Shown here: one piece after another, positions 6,243 through 12,247 of the stretch
Layout of the letters: every line of letters starts with the position of its first letter
How positions within the stretch are numbered: the first letter of the stretch is position 1
IMG/VR virus record: IMGVR_UViG_3300027156_000047
Location: 1 to 23,398 of that record
Origin: a virus
Length of the DNA: 23,398 bases
Reading direction: 5' to 3' (one strand)
Notes under the pieces: generated by a model
What the model was told of the DNA's origin: nothing
Databases searched by the model: none
Seen by the model: only the letters and a program-made list of their open reading frames with translations
Translations under genes and position numbers: made by a program

Positions 6243-6525
6243 ATGATTTCACCAAATATTCCACAGCCTTGAGCATCAACTTGATGTCATCGTTAAGTAA
6301 ACCAAGCGCACGATTATGATTAGAGCAGAGCAAGCCTCGCACCTGTCCAGTCTTGTGGTCATGGTCTATGTCAAGAGCTCGTCTGCCTTCAGGTTCCTTG
6401 CCACAGATATAACAGCCACCATTCTGGGAATCAAGCATGTCTTTGTATTCTTCAACGCTGATACCATAACTACGGATGCGGGATATGCGTTGCTCTTCGT
6501 AAGTTTTATTTCTGTTTCTCGGCAT
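6235..6525 (-). CDS. Endonuclease VII-like HNH nuclease, 96 aa
   Basis: The core matches the recombination endonuclease VII superfamily: YGISVEEYKDMLDSQNGGC, then C38-x2-C41 and C67 with H70 as the zinc site, and the catalytic LDIDHDHKTG (51-60) followed by VRGLLCSNHNRALG. Proteins of this family resolve branched DNA or nick it. At 96 residues it is little more than the catalytic domain, about the usual size for actinophage members. I start it at the ATG at 6525; a GTG at 6543 is also in frame. It overlaps the Nmad1 gene by about 20 bases. Confidence 0.9.
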   Translation of the reverse strand: MPRNRNKTYEEQRISRIRSYGISVEEYKDMLDSQNGGCYICGKEPEGRRALDIDHDHKTGQVRGLLCSNHNRALGLLNDDIKLMLKAVEYLVKSFD

Positions 6526-6820
6526 ACTTCGCCCACACTCCACGCTGTACCATTAGTGCGATGATTGCATAGTTCGCCAAGTCAACAAATGAATCTTCTA
6601 AAGATTCATTGTTCGGTGTAACCTTTTTATATATCAGGTTCTTTAACCGTTCCAGCTTGTCGGACATACGTACCATCAGCCCATTGGTTGCGCCACCTGG
6701 CGCATGCCAGATGTTGTATGGACCATAGTCGATTTGTTTTTTTACCAGGATTGCTAAGAGTTCATCGTAAATTTTTTGTGCATCCTCTTCAAACTGAAGG
6801 ATGGTTGTTTCGTCTGACAC
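6506..6820 (-). CDS. Nmad1 / DUF1599-family protein, 104 aa
   Basis: The pattern Q29-I-DYG-PYNI, then GGATNGLMVRMSDKLERL (42-59), then ESLEDSFVDLANYAIIAL (72-89) fits the DUF1599 / 'nucleotide modification associated domain 1' family, an all-helical MazG-like fold. Members sit in phage operons and are predicted to act on modified or non-canonical nucleotides; direct biochemistry is limited. D76, D80 and N83 lie where metal-binding residues of the fold are expected. The start is GTG at 6820, behind TAGGGGTTCC. It ends inside the endonuclease VII-like gene. Confidence 0.8.
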   Translation of the reverse strand: MSDETTILQFEEDAQKIYDELLAILVKKQIDYGPYNIWHAPGGATNGLMVRMSDKLERLKNLIYKKVTPNNESLEDSFVDLANYAIIALMVQRGVWAKYAEKQK

Positions 6821-6827
6821 GGAACCC

Positions 6828-7475
6828 CTATTCGTCTAACGCATTAATCAACTTGGTTAATGCTTGAGCTCCTTGGTCTGTAATTATACTATTGATATCG
6901 CTGTCAGGCGGAAGCGACACGCGGAACGCTTGGGGTATTGCATCAGACAAACGTCTGGCTAGTTCTTGTCCTGGGTTGGAGCCATCCTCTTTGATGTCAT
7001 TATCTGTGGCTATAACAACGCGACCAATCCCGTCAAAACAACGGCTAAAATGAGGCTTCCAAGCATTAACGCCAGCCACAGCGACAGCAGGATGCCCAGC
7101 AAGAGTTGCAGATATCGCATCAATCTCTCCCTCTACTATTAGTATCTCACGGACTGCATGAAGAATAGCATTGACATTGTATAGGTGGTGCTTCTGACCA
7201 GTAGGTATCATGTACTTAGGTTCTCCGTTATCTATACGACGGAACTTAAACCCAACAACACCAGCCTCTGTTATGTATGGAATTGATAGGTGGTTCTTGA
7301 GCCTGTCCTCATGACCTGGTGCAGCCTCAGTAACGTAACCAAGCTTAAACAATTCAGCGCCATCCATGATGCCACGCTTTATTAGATACGCCTCGGCTGG
7401 TGAACCAGCAAGGTTGCCATGGTATGTGTTGGCTGCCTTAGTCCAAAGGTCAATTAGCTTTTGGTTTGGTTTCAC
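6828..7475 (-). CDS. DNA primase catalytic (TOPRIM) subunit without zinc finger, 215 aa
   Basis: This is the RNA-polymerase part of a DnaG-like primase. The N-terminal subdomain runs from about 25 to 105 (YLIKRGI, FKLGYV, LSIPYITEAGVVGFKFRR, KHHLYNV), followed by a TOPRIM domain with the catalytic Glu in ILIVEGEIDA (E115) and the acidic pair in VVIATDND (D158, D160). It lacks the CHC2 zinc finger that normally precedes this core and the helicase-binding C-terminus; the finger is on a separate gene at 8002..8331. I chose GTG at 7475 because AGGAGAAGAA precedes it and it makes a GTGA overlap with the protease gene. The longer open frame to 7556 would overlap that gene by 85 bases. Confidence 0.88.
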   Translation of the reverse strand: MKPNQKLIDLWTKAANTYHGNLAGSPAEAYLIKRGIMDGAELFKLGYVTEAAPGHEDRLKNHLSIPYITEAGVVGFKFRRIDNGEPKYMIPTGQKHHLYNVNAILHAVREILIVEGEIDAISATLAGHPAVAVAGVNAWKPHFSRCFDGIGRVVIATDNDIKEDGSNPGQELARRLSDAIPQAFRVSLPPDSDINSIITDQGAQALTKLINALDE

Positions 7476-8005
7476 TTCTTCTCCTGCCTGTGAACTGTGA
7501 AAGGAGGAGCAGTATACACATCGTTCTTTGCTGCAACCTGCATCGCTCTCTTCCAATTGGCTCCAGATGCAATAGCACCTATGGCATAGGATGACCCCGA
7601 CCCTAAACCATAGATGCCATCATCGCGTAGGAAGACTGAGTACGTATCATCCACCTCGTAGATGGTTCCGTTCACAGCCATTAAAAAAAGAAACTCATAC
7701 TCTTCTGCCTTCTCATCATGAACGAATCCATTATCACGTAAACATTCACGTAGGTTAGGGATGACAGTTGTAATCATAAAATGATAGATGTCTTTTGTAT
7801 TAGCTGGTATGGCTGGCGGTTTCCATATGTGTTGGACTATGTCACATGGTTGAGTAGTGCCAGCACCAGCGATTAAAAACTTACCGCGTTTAGTAATCTT
7901 AGTTACGATTGGATGTGAGTAAGGACGACCCTTCTCTGTGGTTGTCCTACTATCGGCTGCTATCAAGCAGCCGTTTGGTTCTTGTATACCTATTATGGTT
8001 GTCAT
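7472..8005 (-). CDS. HslV/proteasome beta-like Ntn-hydrolase, 177 aa
   Basis: The start MTTIIGI...GCLIAADSRTTT matches the N-terminal-nucleophile protease fold of HslV and proteasome beta subunits. After Met removal, Thr1 would be exposed without a propeptide, as in HslV. The other catalytic features are present: Asp17 (AADSR), a Lys about 35 residues in (VTKITK), a glycine turn AGAGTT, and GLGSGSSYAIGAI where the proteasome GSG/Ser-129 motif lies, followed by the typical A..AKNDVYTAPP end. It should form a barrel-shaped peptidase, but I see no HslU/ClpX-like unfoldase in the window. It lies between the two primase pieces, with four-base overlaps on both sides. Confidence 0.87.
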   Translation of the reverse strand: MTTIIGIQEPNGCLIAADSRTTTEKGRPYSHPIVTKITKRGKFLIAGAGTTQPCDIVQHIWKPPAIPANTKDIYHFMITTVIPNLRECLRDNGFVHDEKAEEYEFLFLMAVNGTIYEVDDTYSVFLRDDGIYGLGSGSSYAIGAIASGANWKRAMQVAAKNDVYTAPPFTVHRQEKK

Positions 8006-8331
8006 CGAACCGACCTTAATCTAGGTGGAGTCCAACGACTACTAGACTTACGTCCTCGTTTCGGAGCTGCGCTCTTCGACTCCTTGCCTATGTTTTTCTC
8101 TGACCATTTACGAGCGTCGGGGTATGTTAAGTTTTCACGAGCCATGACAATCTGTATACCAGCGCCACTTCCGTTACACGCATAACATACCCAGACACCC
8201 TTCTCTGAATTAACCGAGGCAGACTTACGTGAGTCATCATGTACAGGGCAATGGATTGATTTGTCCCCACCCATAGGTAGGTCTAATCCATAATGACGGA
8301 ACACTGCCTCAAGGAATTCAGGTTGGTTCAT
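8002..8331 (-). CDS. Primase CHC2-type zinc-binding protein, 109 aa
   Basis: Residues C28-x2-H31 (HCPVHDD) and C49-x2-C52 (VCYACNGSG) form the CHC2 zinc finger used by DnaG-like primases to recognise template start sites. The surrounding FLEAVFRHYGLDL, SASVNSEKGVWVCY and GAGIQIVMARENL complete the domain (about 1-80). The last 30 residues are very basic (APKRGRKSSSRWTPPRLRSVR) and could bind DNA or the catalytic subunit. No TOPRIM domain follows; the frame ends in a four-base overlap with the HslV-like gene. It probably works in trans with the TOPRIM protein at 6828..7475. Confidence 0.88.
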   Translation of the reverse strand: MNQPEFLEAVFRHYGLDLPMGGDKSIHCPVHDDSRKSASVNSEKGVWVCYACNGSGAGIQIVMARENLTYPDARKWSEKNIGKESKSAAPKRGRKSSSRWTPPRLRSVR

Positions 8332-8334
8332 TTG

Positions 8335-8715
8335 CTAATACCAATTCCTTTCCTGGTGGAACCTGTACGCCCCGCACCAAGTGTCGTATCTATGTAGCAC
8401 ATACTTGTGTGCCTCTTGTGTTTGTTTGAGTAGTGACCACCCTGGCTTTGCCCAGAGTAGTTGCCATACTCCACGTGCTCCACTTGATTTGTTGTGGGAG
8501 TCCACGTTGTATCGGCTCTCTTTGTATGCAATCTGAATTGCACATTGAGCCTCGCGCTTGTCTGTTGTAACTTGAGTTATCGCAAGCTCCACTCGTTCCT
8601 TCTTGTCTGTAATGACAGACAATTTCTTTTCGAATGTGAGCACTGGTGATATAGCCTGGGCTGGTGTTGCGATTGGCAACAACAATCCAAACAGAGTTAC
8701 TAACATCAACTGCAT
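8335..8715 (-). CDS. Exported transglycosylase-like (SLT/Rpf-type) protein, 126 aa
   Basis: The first 21 residues form a signal peptide (hydrophobic LVTLFGLLLPIA, then TPAQA for cleavage). The mature part has a lysozyme-fold pattern: CAIQIAYKESRYN with the likely catalytic Glu66, SSGARGVWQLL where SLT enzymes have S..GA.G..Q, and an ending GAYRFHQERNWY similar to the terminal strand of actinophage transglycosylase-like domains. C58 and C114 could form a disulfide once outside. It sits among replication genes, far from the lysis cassette, so it would be made early or mid infection and sent through the host Sec system. RBS AAAGAGG precedes the ATG. Confidence 0.8.
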   Translation of the reverse strand: MQLMLVTLFGLLLPIATPAQAISPVLTFEKKLSVITDKKERVELAITQVTTDKREAQCAIQIAYKESRYNVDSHNKSSGARGVWQLLWAKPGWSLLKQTQEAHKYVLHRYDTWCGAYRFHQERNWY

Positions 8716-8753
8716 AGTTACCTCTTTTCATTTTGTGATGCGCTGTCACTGCC

Positions 8754-9107
8754 TCACTGATGTCCATTGTAACCTGCCTGTTTCAGCAGATTCACCCAGA
8801 GTTCCGCAGGCATTACTGCATACGACTCTGAGATATTAGATGTGCCACGCTTTTTAATTAGCACAACGCCTGTTTCTGCATCCGCATGAGTCATCTCATC
8901 TTGTAGTTCTCTGAGATAACCAGGGATATCTATTCGCTTTTCATTCTTACATTCTATTACAACGCCATTGATTCCGTCTATGTCCCCGACATCATCGTGC
9001 CGACCTGCGCCGTACGCCCGTTCAGCACAGTGGTATCCCATACTGACAAGCCATTTAACTACATCACGTTCGTACTGCGAGCCTTTGCGTTTGGATGGCG
9101 TTGACAT
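8754..9107 (-). CDS. Holliday-junction-resolvase-like PD-(D/E)XK nuclease, 117 aa
   Basis: The sequence has the compact resolvase layout: KRKGSQYERDVVKWL with Glu13, a GAGRHDDVGDIDG loop holding the motif Asp42, and VVIECKNE with E52-x-K54 as the metal-binding pair, followed by a helix (GYLRELQDEMTHAD) and GVVLIKKRG. This fits Hjc-like or related single-domain endonucleases that cut branched DNA. Length is typical. It starts directly after the stop of the 45-residue peptide gene (adjacent TAA ATG), and the ORF is followed by a 38-base gap carrying the next ribosome binding site. Confidence 0.83.
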   Translation of the reverse strand: MSTPSKRKGSQYERDVVKWLVSMGYHCAERAYGAGRHDDVGDIDGINGVVIECKNEKRIDIPGYLRELQDEMTHADAETGVVLIKKRGTSNISESYAVMPAELWVNLLKQAGYNGHQ

Positions 9108-9245
9108 TTACCACTCGATGCTAAACCAAAAGAAAGCTAGGTCTATACTGAAACTAAACCTGTCAATATTTATACCAACACCAAACCTGGTTAGGCTGTA
9201 GCCTAAACTAAATCTACCGACGGTTAATGACCAATGTCTTTTCAT
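9108..9245 (-). CDS. Tiny beta-patterned peptide coupled to WhiB, 45 aa
   Basis: A 46-codon frame starts in an ATGA overlap with the whiB-like stop and ends immediately before the resolvase ATG, filling the only gap between those genes. The peptide alternates polar and hydrophobic residues and repeats an R-F-x-hydrophobic-x theme: GRFSLGYSL, TRFGVGINI, DRFSFSIDL, ending in AFFWFSIEW. That pattern suggests a three-stranded sheet or a membrane-active beta peptide. No Cys, and no helix-forming stretch. I do not recognise a family with confidence. Confidence 0.68.
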   Translation of the reverse strand: MKRHWSLTVGRFSLGYSLTRFGVGINIDRFSFSIDLAFFWFSIEW

Positions 9246-9508
9246 GTGTAATCCTTTACTAGTATCTCTTGTAGAATTATTTTTCTTTTACTCCTGAGTT
9301 TCTTACGTTCAAGTGGTGTGGTTCCACCCCACATACCGAACGACTCGTGCCTTACTGCCCATTCCAGACATTTATTCTTGACCATACAACTGTCACATAT
9401 TCTACGAGAGAGGTTGTATATATCAGTACCGCTTCCTCCTTCTTCTGGAAAGAAGAACTCGATACCAACTTCTCTACATAGCCCCCTGGTCAGGTCTGGA
9501 AATCTCAT
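9242..9508 (-). CDS. WhiB-family iron-sulfur transcription regulator, 88 aa
   Basis: C11, then C38-x2-C41-x5-C47 are the four Cys that bind the [4Fe-4S] cluster in WhiB-like proteins. G58-M-W-G-G62 is the family's beta-turn, followed by TPLERKKLRSKRK, a basic DNA-binding tail. WhiB proteins act by binding region 4 of the primary sigma factor; they are found in Actinobacteria and their phages, which makes this the best host marker in the window. The ATG at 9508 has GAAAGGGAAACAC upstream and overlaps the previous gene by 35 bases. Confidence 0.93.
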   Translation of the reverse strand: MRFPDLTRGLCREVGIEFFFPEEGGSGTDIYNLSRRICDSCMVKNKCLEWAVRHESFGMWGGTTPLERKKLRSKRKIILQEILVKDYT

Positions 9509-9902
9509 TTGTGTTTCCCTTTCGTAGTAACTTCATTGCGGACAATAAATTTTCTATCGTAACCAAGTAACCTTTACTTCGGTTCGGGGGAATCTCACAA
9601 GTAATCTCATGACCCCAGTTCTTGACTACGTATCTTACGTAATCTGTCGGAACCATAATCACACCTTCTTCTAAGACGAATGCCCAGTAATCAGCTTGTG
9701 TTACTGATAAACCAGATGGTTCCCAAGATTGGGATTTAAGATACCAGCATTCAACTTCAATGTAAACATTGTTTGTCTTGTGCCACTTGCGGTCACGCTT
9801 TACTTCAACAGTTTTACCATTAGTAAGAAGTTGTTTAACAAGTTGCTCACCTTCTTGACCATAGTTAAAATCTAAATCGAAACTTGATTTAGTTATTTCC
9901 AT
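9474..9902 (-). CDS. PD-(D/E)XK-type nuclease-like protein, 142 aa
   Basis: FDLDFNYGQEGEQLVKQLL at the N-terminus, TVEVKRDRKWHKT (E33-x-K35) and VYIEVECWY follow the motif order of small restriction-like or resolvase-like nucleases. SGLSVTQADYWAFVL is a typical 'G...T.ADYW' segment, after which the protein continues with MVPTDYVRYVV. The catalytic acid is probably Asp9 or Asp11. A role in processing DNA ends or branches fits the neighbourhood but is inferred. The start overlaps the helicase gene's end by ten bases; the 3' end overlaps whiB by 35 bases in another frame. Confidence 0.72.
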   Translation of the reverse strand: MEITKSSFDLDFNYGQEGEQLVKQLLTNGKTVEVKRDRKWHKTNNVYIEVECWYLKSQSWEPSGLSVTQADYWAFVLEEGVIMVPTDYVRYVVKNWGHEITCEIPPNRSKGYLVTIENLLSAMKLLRKGNTNEISRPDQGAM

Positions 9903-10726
9903 TGACCCAATGTCCTTGCTCTAAACAATTCTGTCGATGAGTTATATAAAGTCATCTTGCTAGCTTCCGCTGCTAACGTTATGTATTCCTCTGCATTAGG
10001 GTCAGACTTACCATGTCGATTCTTAACCACAGCCACACGATAAACGTTGGCTATGCTATCCAGCGCCACGGACAGGACTAGTTCTGGTAGGGCTGCAACC
10101 TTGCCCATCAGAGCCTTACGTGGCGCTGGGTAGTTTGGCTTAGACATCTTCTCGTTCTCAGATACGTGATGCAGAACGATGAAGGCGGTTTCATATTCAC
10201 GTGCCATATAGTGAAAGGCGGACATAGCGTCGCGTAACGCTGTCCATTCGTTGTCGCTGGCTGCAGCGACGTTCATTAAATTATCTACATATACTGCTGT
10301 CGGCGCAGCACCGTGCAGTTCAATCCAAGCCTCGACCTCTTCCTCGATATCTTGTAACGAGGGAGCTGGGTCAAATGCAAATCGAACATGTGCTGCGCCT
10401 TCAGCTAACGCATCTTCTAGGAGAACACTTGCTTCAGTGTCCATGATTCTCTCAACATCAGCCACTTCTCTGTCCATAATGATTGCACCTGCACGAGTTG
10501 CAATCGTTCTTGAATCGGAATCCGCTGAGATATATAACGCTGGAACTTTTGAAGTAATGGCGTACCACAATGCAAGTAGAGTTTTACCACCACCTGGTTG
10601 TCCTGCAATTAAATGCAGTTGTGCTTGACGAAAAGCAACCTGGTTAGCAGTAAGGACAGGGAGCACCTCTGGTAATTGCTTACCAGCAGGTGACTCCACA
10701 CCCACTACTTGCAATAGTGAACGCAT
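9893..10726 (-). CDS. DnaB-like replicative helicase core (RecA fold), 277 aa
   Basis: The protein is a RecA-type ATPase. The Walker A motif is AGQPGGGKT (41-49), followed by LYISADSD, Walker B AVYVDNLMN with Asp148, and FIVLHHVSE (182-190) as the sensor/His motif. The late VVKNRHGKS segment holds a likely arginine finger. This is the motor domain of DnaB/RepA-like helicases. The N-terminal primase-binding domain of DnaB (about 170 residues) is absent; only about 35 residues precede the core. It would form a hexamer that unwinds phage DNA with the split primase encoded downstream. It lies two bases after the preceding stop. Confidence 0.87.
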   Translation of the reverse strand: MRSLLQVVGVESPAGKQLPEVLPVLTANQVAFRQAQLHLIAGQPGGGKTLLALWYAITSKVPALYISADSDSRTIATRAGAIIMDREVADVERIMDTEASVLLEDALAEGAAHVRFAFDPAPSLQDIEEEVEAWIELHGAAPTAVYVDNLMNVAAASDNEWTALRDAMSAFHYMAREYETAFIVLHHVSENEKMSKPNYPAPRKALMGKVAALPELVLSVALDSIANVYRVAVVKNRHGKSDPNAEEYITLAAEASKMTLYNSSTELFRARTLGQWK

Positions 10727-10728
10727 GT

Positions 10729-11190
10729 CTAGCCTTTAAGCCAGACAGTTTCTGCTTCCGCAGCACCAGGCTTGAACGGCTTCGGTCCCTTGATTGGGTC
10801 AAACCAACCAACGTAAGCCTTCCCTGCCTTTGATATGCCCTTCTTCTTGGCATACTTGCCACGTCCATCTGGTAGGTCTGGAGCATCTGGATGTCCATAT
10901 GTCCATTCATTACCGTACTTATCTTTGACTACCTCAATGGTCTGAGGTGATGATGCAGGCTGAGGGTTCATGCCAGCATCTTGAAGCACCTGTATTGCTT
11001 GCTCCATGTTTGGTGCGTATGCATTACCAGATGGTCTGTTAACCAGTAATGATTGCAAACTCTGTGCTTCGTTGATTGCATCAACTGCTGCCATTAAGTT
11101 TGCCTTGAATTCAGCAATACTCATACCGCGAACGGTAAATAAGTCTTGCCCGTTTAGCTTGCCAGTATACGAAAACGTAGACTCAGTCAT
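10729..11190 (-). CDS. Hypothetical replication-operon protein, 153 aa
   Basis: The first 45 residues (TFSYTGKLNGQDLFTVRGMSI, then AEFKANLMAAVDAI) resemble a small strand-helix module common in actinophage replication regions. A Pro/Ala/Gln-rich linker (about 50-85) leads to a C-terminal part with KYGNEWTYGHPD and a basic GKYAKKKGISKAGKAY. Its place between a nuclease and the helicase would suit a single-stranded-DNA-binding or loader protein, but no diagnostic motif is visible and I leave the role open. The start is in an ATGA overlap with the nuclease stop. Confidence 0.78.
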   Translation of the reverse strand: MTESTFSYTGKLNGQDLFTVRGMSIAEFKANLMAAVDAINEAQSLQSLLVNRPSGNAYAPNMEQAIQVLQDAGMNPQPASSPQTIEVVKDKYGNEWTYGHPDAPDLPDGRGKYAKKKGISKAGKAYVGWFDPIKGPKPFKPGAAEAETVWLKG

Positions 11191-11858
11191 CTACCTTTTC
11201 CTTTCTTTCCCTGTGTTGTAGGTATTTGCAGAGGGAATTCTTTTGAACCCATGGCTGGGCATTTCTCTTGGAACGAACACATCTTACAATTTTCACCAAC
11301 GGATGGTGGGAACCAGCCTTTAGACACGGAGTCATTCATTGCACCGAATACATAATCAAAATAATCTATACTCAAATGGGATAAGTCAAATAGGTCATCG
11401 AGTTGACCTTGTCTTGTCATGAAGAACGCACCGAACTTTGGTCGGATGCCATACATTTTCTCAATACCACTGGCATATAAGCCAGCTTGAATCATACCGA
11501 ATGGTGTCCTAGCACCAGTCTTGAAGTCAACTATTACCAAGTCTTCCCCCACTTGGTAAACGACATCAAGGATAAAGCGAACAGGTGTGCCTCCGAAAAA
11601 CACACTTGCATCCCACTCGATGCCAGGACGACCATCAGGCATTGTAGCAATTTTCCAACCAGATTGTGCATACCATTTCTGATAAGCCTCAACCTGCTTG
11701 AGTCCATCGCTTTGCCAGAACGATAGGTCTTCCCCGTCTGGGCGAGCTATGGTCTTGCGACCAGCAGTTCTCCATTCAGAACTAGGAATACCTGTTTGTT
11801 CTTCGACATCTCTAACAGATTCATTAAATATTTCAAGCCACTTCTCAGTAAAAATCAT
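11187..11858 (-). CDS. Cas4/RecB-like nuclease, catalytic part, 223 aa
   Basis: FILDVVYQ (Asp98), LVIVDFKTG (D111-x-K113) and MIQAGLYASG (the conserved Gln-x3-Tyr) are motifs II, III and QhXXY of RecB/Cas4-type exonucleases. Near the end C191-x2-C194-x5-C200-P gives three of the four Cys of the iron-sulfur cluster of Cas4/AddB-like members. What should precede it is missing here: the first Cys (CPxKYY) and the G..xH motif. Both are on a separate short gene at 12041..12247. Three ATGs in a row open the frame (11864, 11861, 11858); I use the last because GAAGG is then correctly spaced. Confidence 0.85.
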   Translation of the reverse strand: MIFTEKWLEIFNESVRDVEEQTGIPSSEWRTAGRKTIARPDGEDLSFWQSDGLKQVEAYQKWYAQSGWKIATMPDGRPGIEWDASVFFGGTPVRFILDVVYQVGEDLVIVDFKTGARTPFGMIQAGLYASGIEKMYGIRPKFGAFFMTRQGQLDDLFDLSHLSIDYFDYVFGAMNDSVSKGWFPPSVGENCKMCSFQEKCPAMGSKEFPLQIPTTQGKKGKGR

Positions 11859-12075
11859 CATCATCCTTCGGAGTATAGTCTGGGTTATCTATAGGGGTGG
11901 GGGTAGTCATCGGCGACCCACAGGTCGCACAGAAGGAATCAGTAAACCACATAACGAGCTCGTAGTCTTGGAAGATAGCACGAACGATTTGCATGTTGGA
12001 GCCACAGTTAATACATTCATTGCTGGGTATCCCCCTCTGGTTAATTAGATTCTTGTTGGGTTCTATAGAACTCAT
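11845..12075 (-). CDS. Zinc-ribbon protein inserted between nuclease halves, 76 aa
   Basis: C21-x2-C24 (ECINCGSNM) and C49-x2-C52 (FCATCGSPM) form a zinc ribbon, with a helix/strand between them (IVRAIFQDYELVMWFTDS) and an acidic tail (DDDDFY). Its first 35 bases overlap the end of the N-terminal nuclease piece, and its end overlaps the start of the catalytic piece. The three frames are therefore likely translated in sequence. Whether it joins the nuclease complex is unknown. GGAG lies about ten bases before the ATG. Confidence 0.75.
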   Translation of the reverse strand: MSSIEPNKNLINQRGIPSNECINCGSNMQIVRAIFQDYELVMWFTDSFCATCGSPMTTPTPIDNPDYTPKDDDDFY

Positions 12076-12247
12076 GGTTCATCCACTCCAACATTGAATG
12101 CACGGCAGAGCCAGCAGCCAGGTAGACGGCTGGTTTTTCTGGGACCATTGCAATCTTGCTAAGGTAGTATTTCTGAGGGCAGGATTGCCAGGTAGATAGC
12201 TGGCTATACGACCTATGTGGGGGGAGTTCAGGCATACCATGTATCAT
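12041..12247 (-). CDS. N-terminal piece of the Cas4/RecB-like nuclease, 68 aa
   Basis: SYSQLSTWQSCPQKYYL (13-29) is the classic start of Cas4/AddB/PD-(D/E)XK exonucleases, with C23 the first cluster Cys. It is followed by AAGSAVHSMLEWM (44-56), containing His50 of motif I. The frame then stops at TAA, well before the catalytic Asp and Lys, which are on the gene at 11187..11858. It is the first gene of the minus-strand replication operon. The start is uncertain: ATGs at 12256, 12247 and 12235 are possible and none has a strong ribosome binding site. Confidence 0.8.
   Translation of the reverse strand: MIHGMPELPPHRSYSQLSTWQSCPQKYYLSKIAMVPEKPAVYLAAGSAVHSMLEWMNHEFYRTQQESN

Noticed and set aside
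7476-7556. Longer N-terminus for the TOPRIM primase, with two CxxC-like Cys
   Set aside because: The extra 27 residues overlap the HslV-like gene and include C8, C13 and C16 that imitate a zinc site; the GTG at 7475 has a strong ribosome binding site and a GTGA overlap.
8390-8767. 125-codon minus-strand frame
   Set aside because: Overlaps the transglycosylase-like gene in another frame; that gene has a signal peptide and catalytic motif, while this one has neither.
10251-10628. 125-codon plus-strand frame
   Set aside because: Lies wholly inside the helicase gene on the opposite strand; Ser/Ala-rich low-complexity translation and no ribosome binding site. It is a shadow frame.
11845-12075. 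Intein or group I intron as explanation for the split nuclease
   Set aside because: The intervening frame has no splicing-block or homing-endonuclease motif and is a complete zinc-ribbon protein with its own start and stop overlaps.
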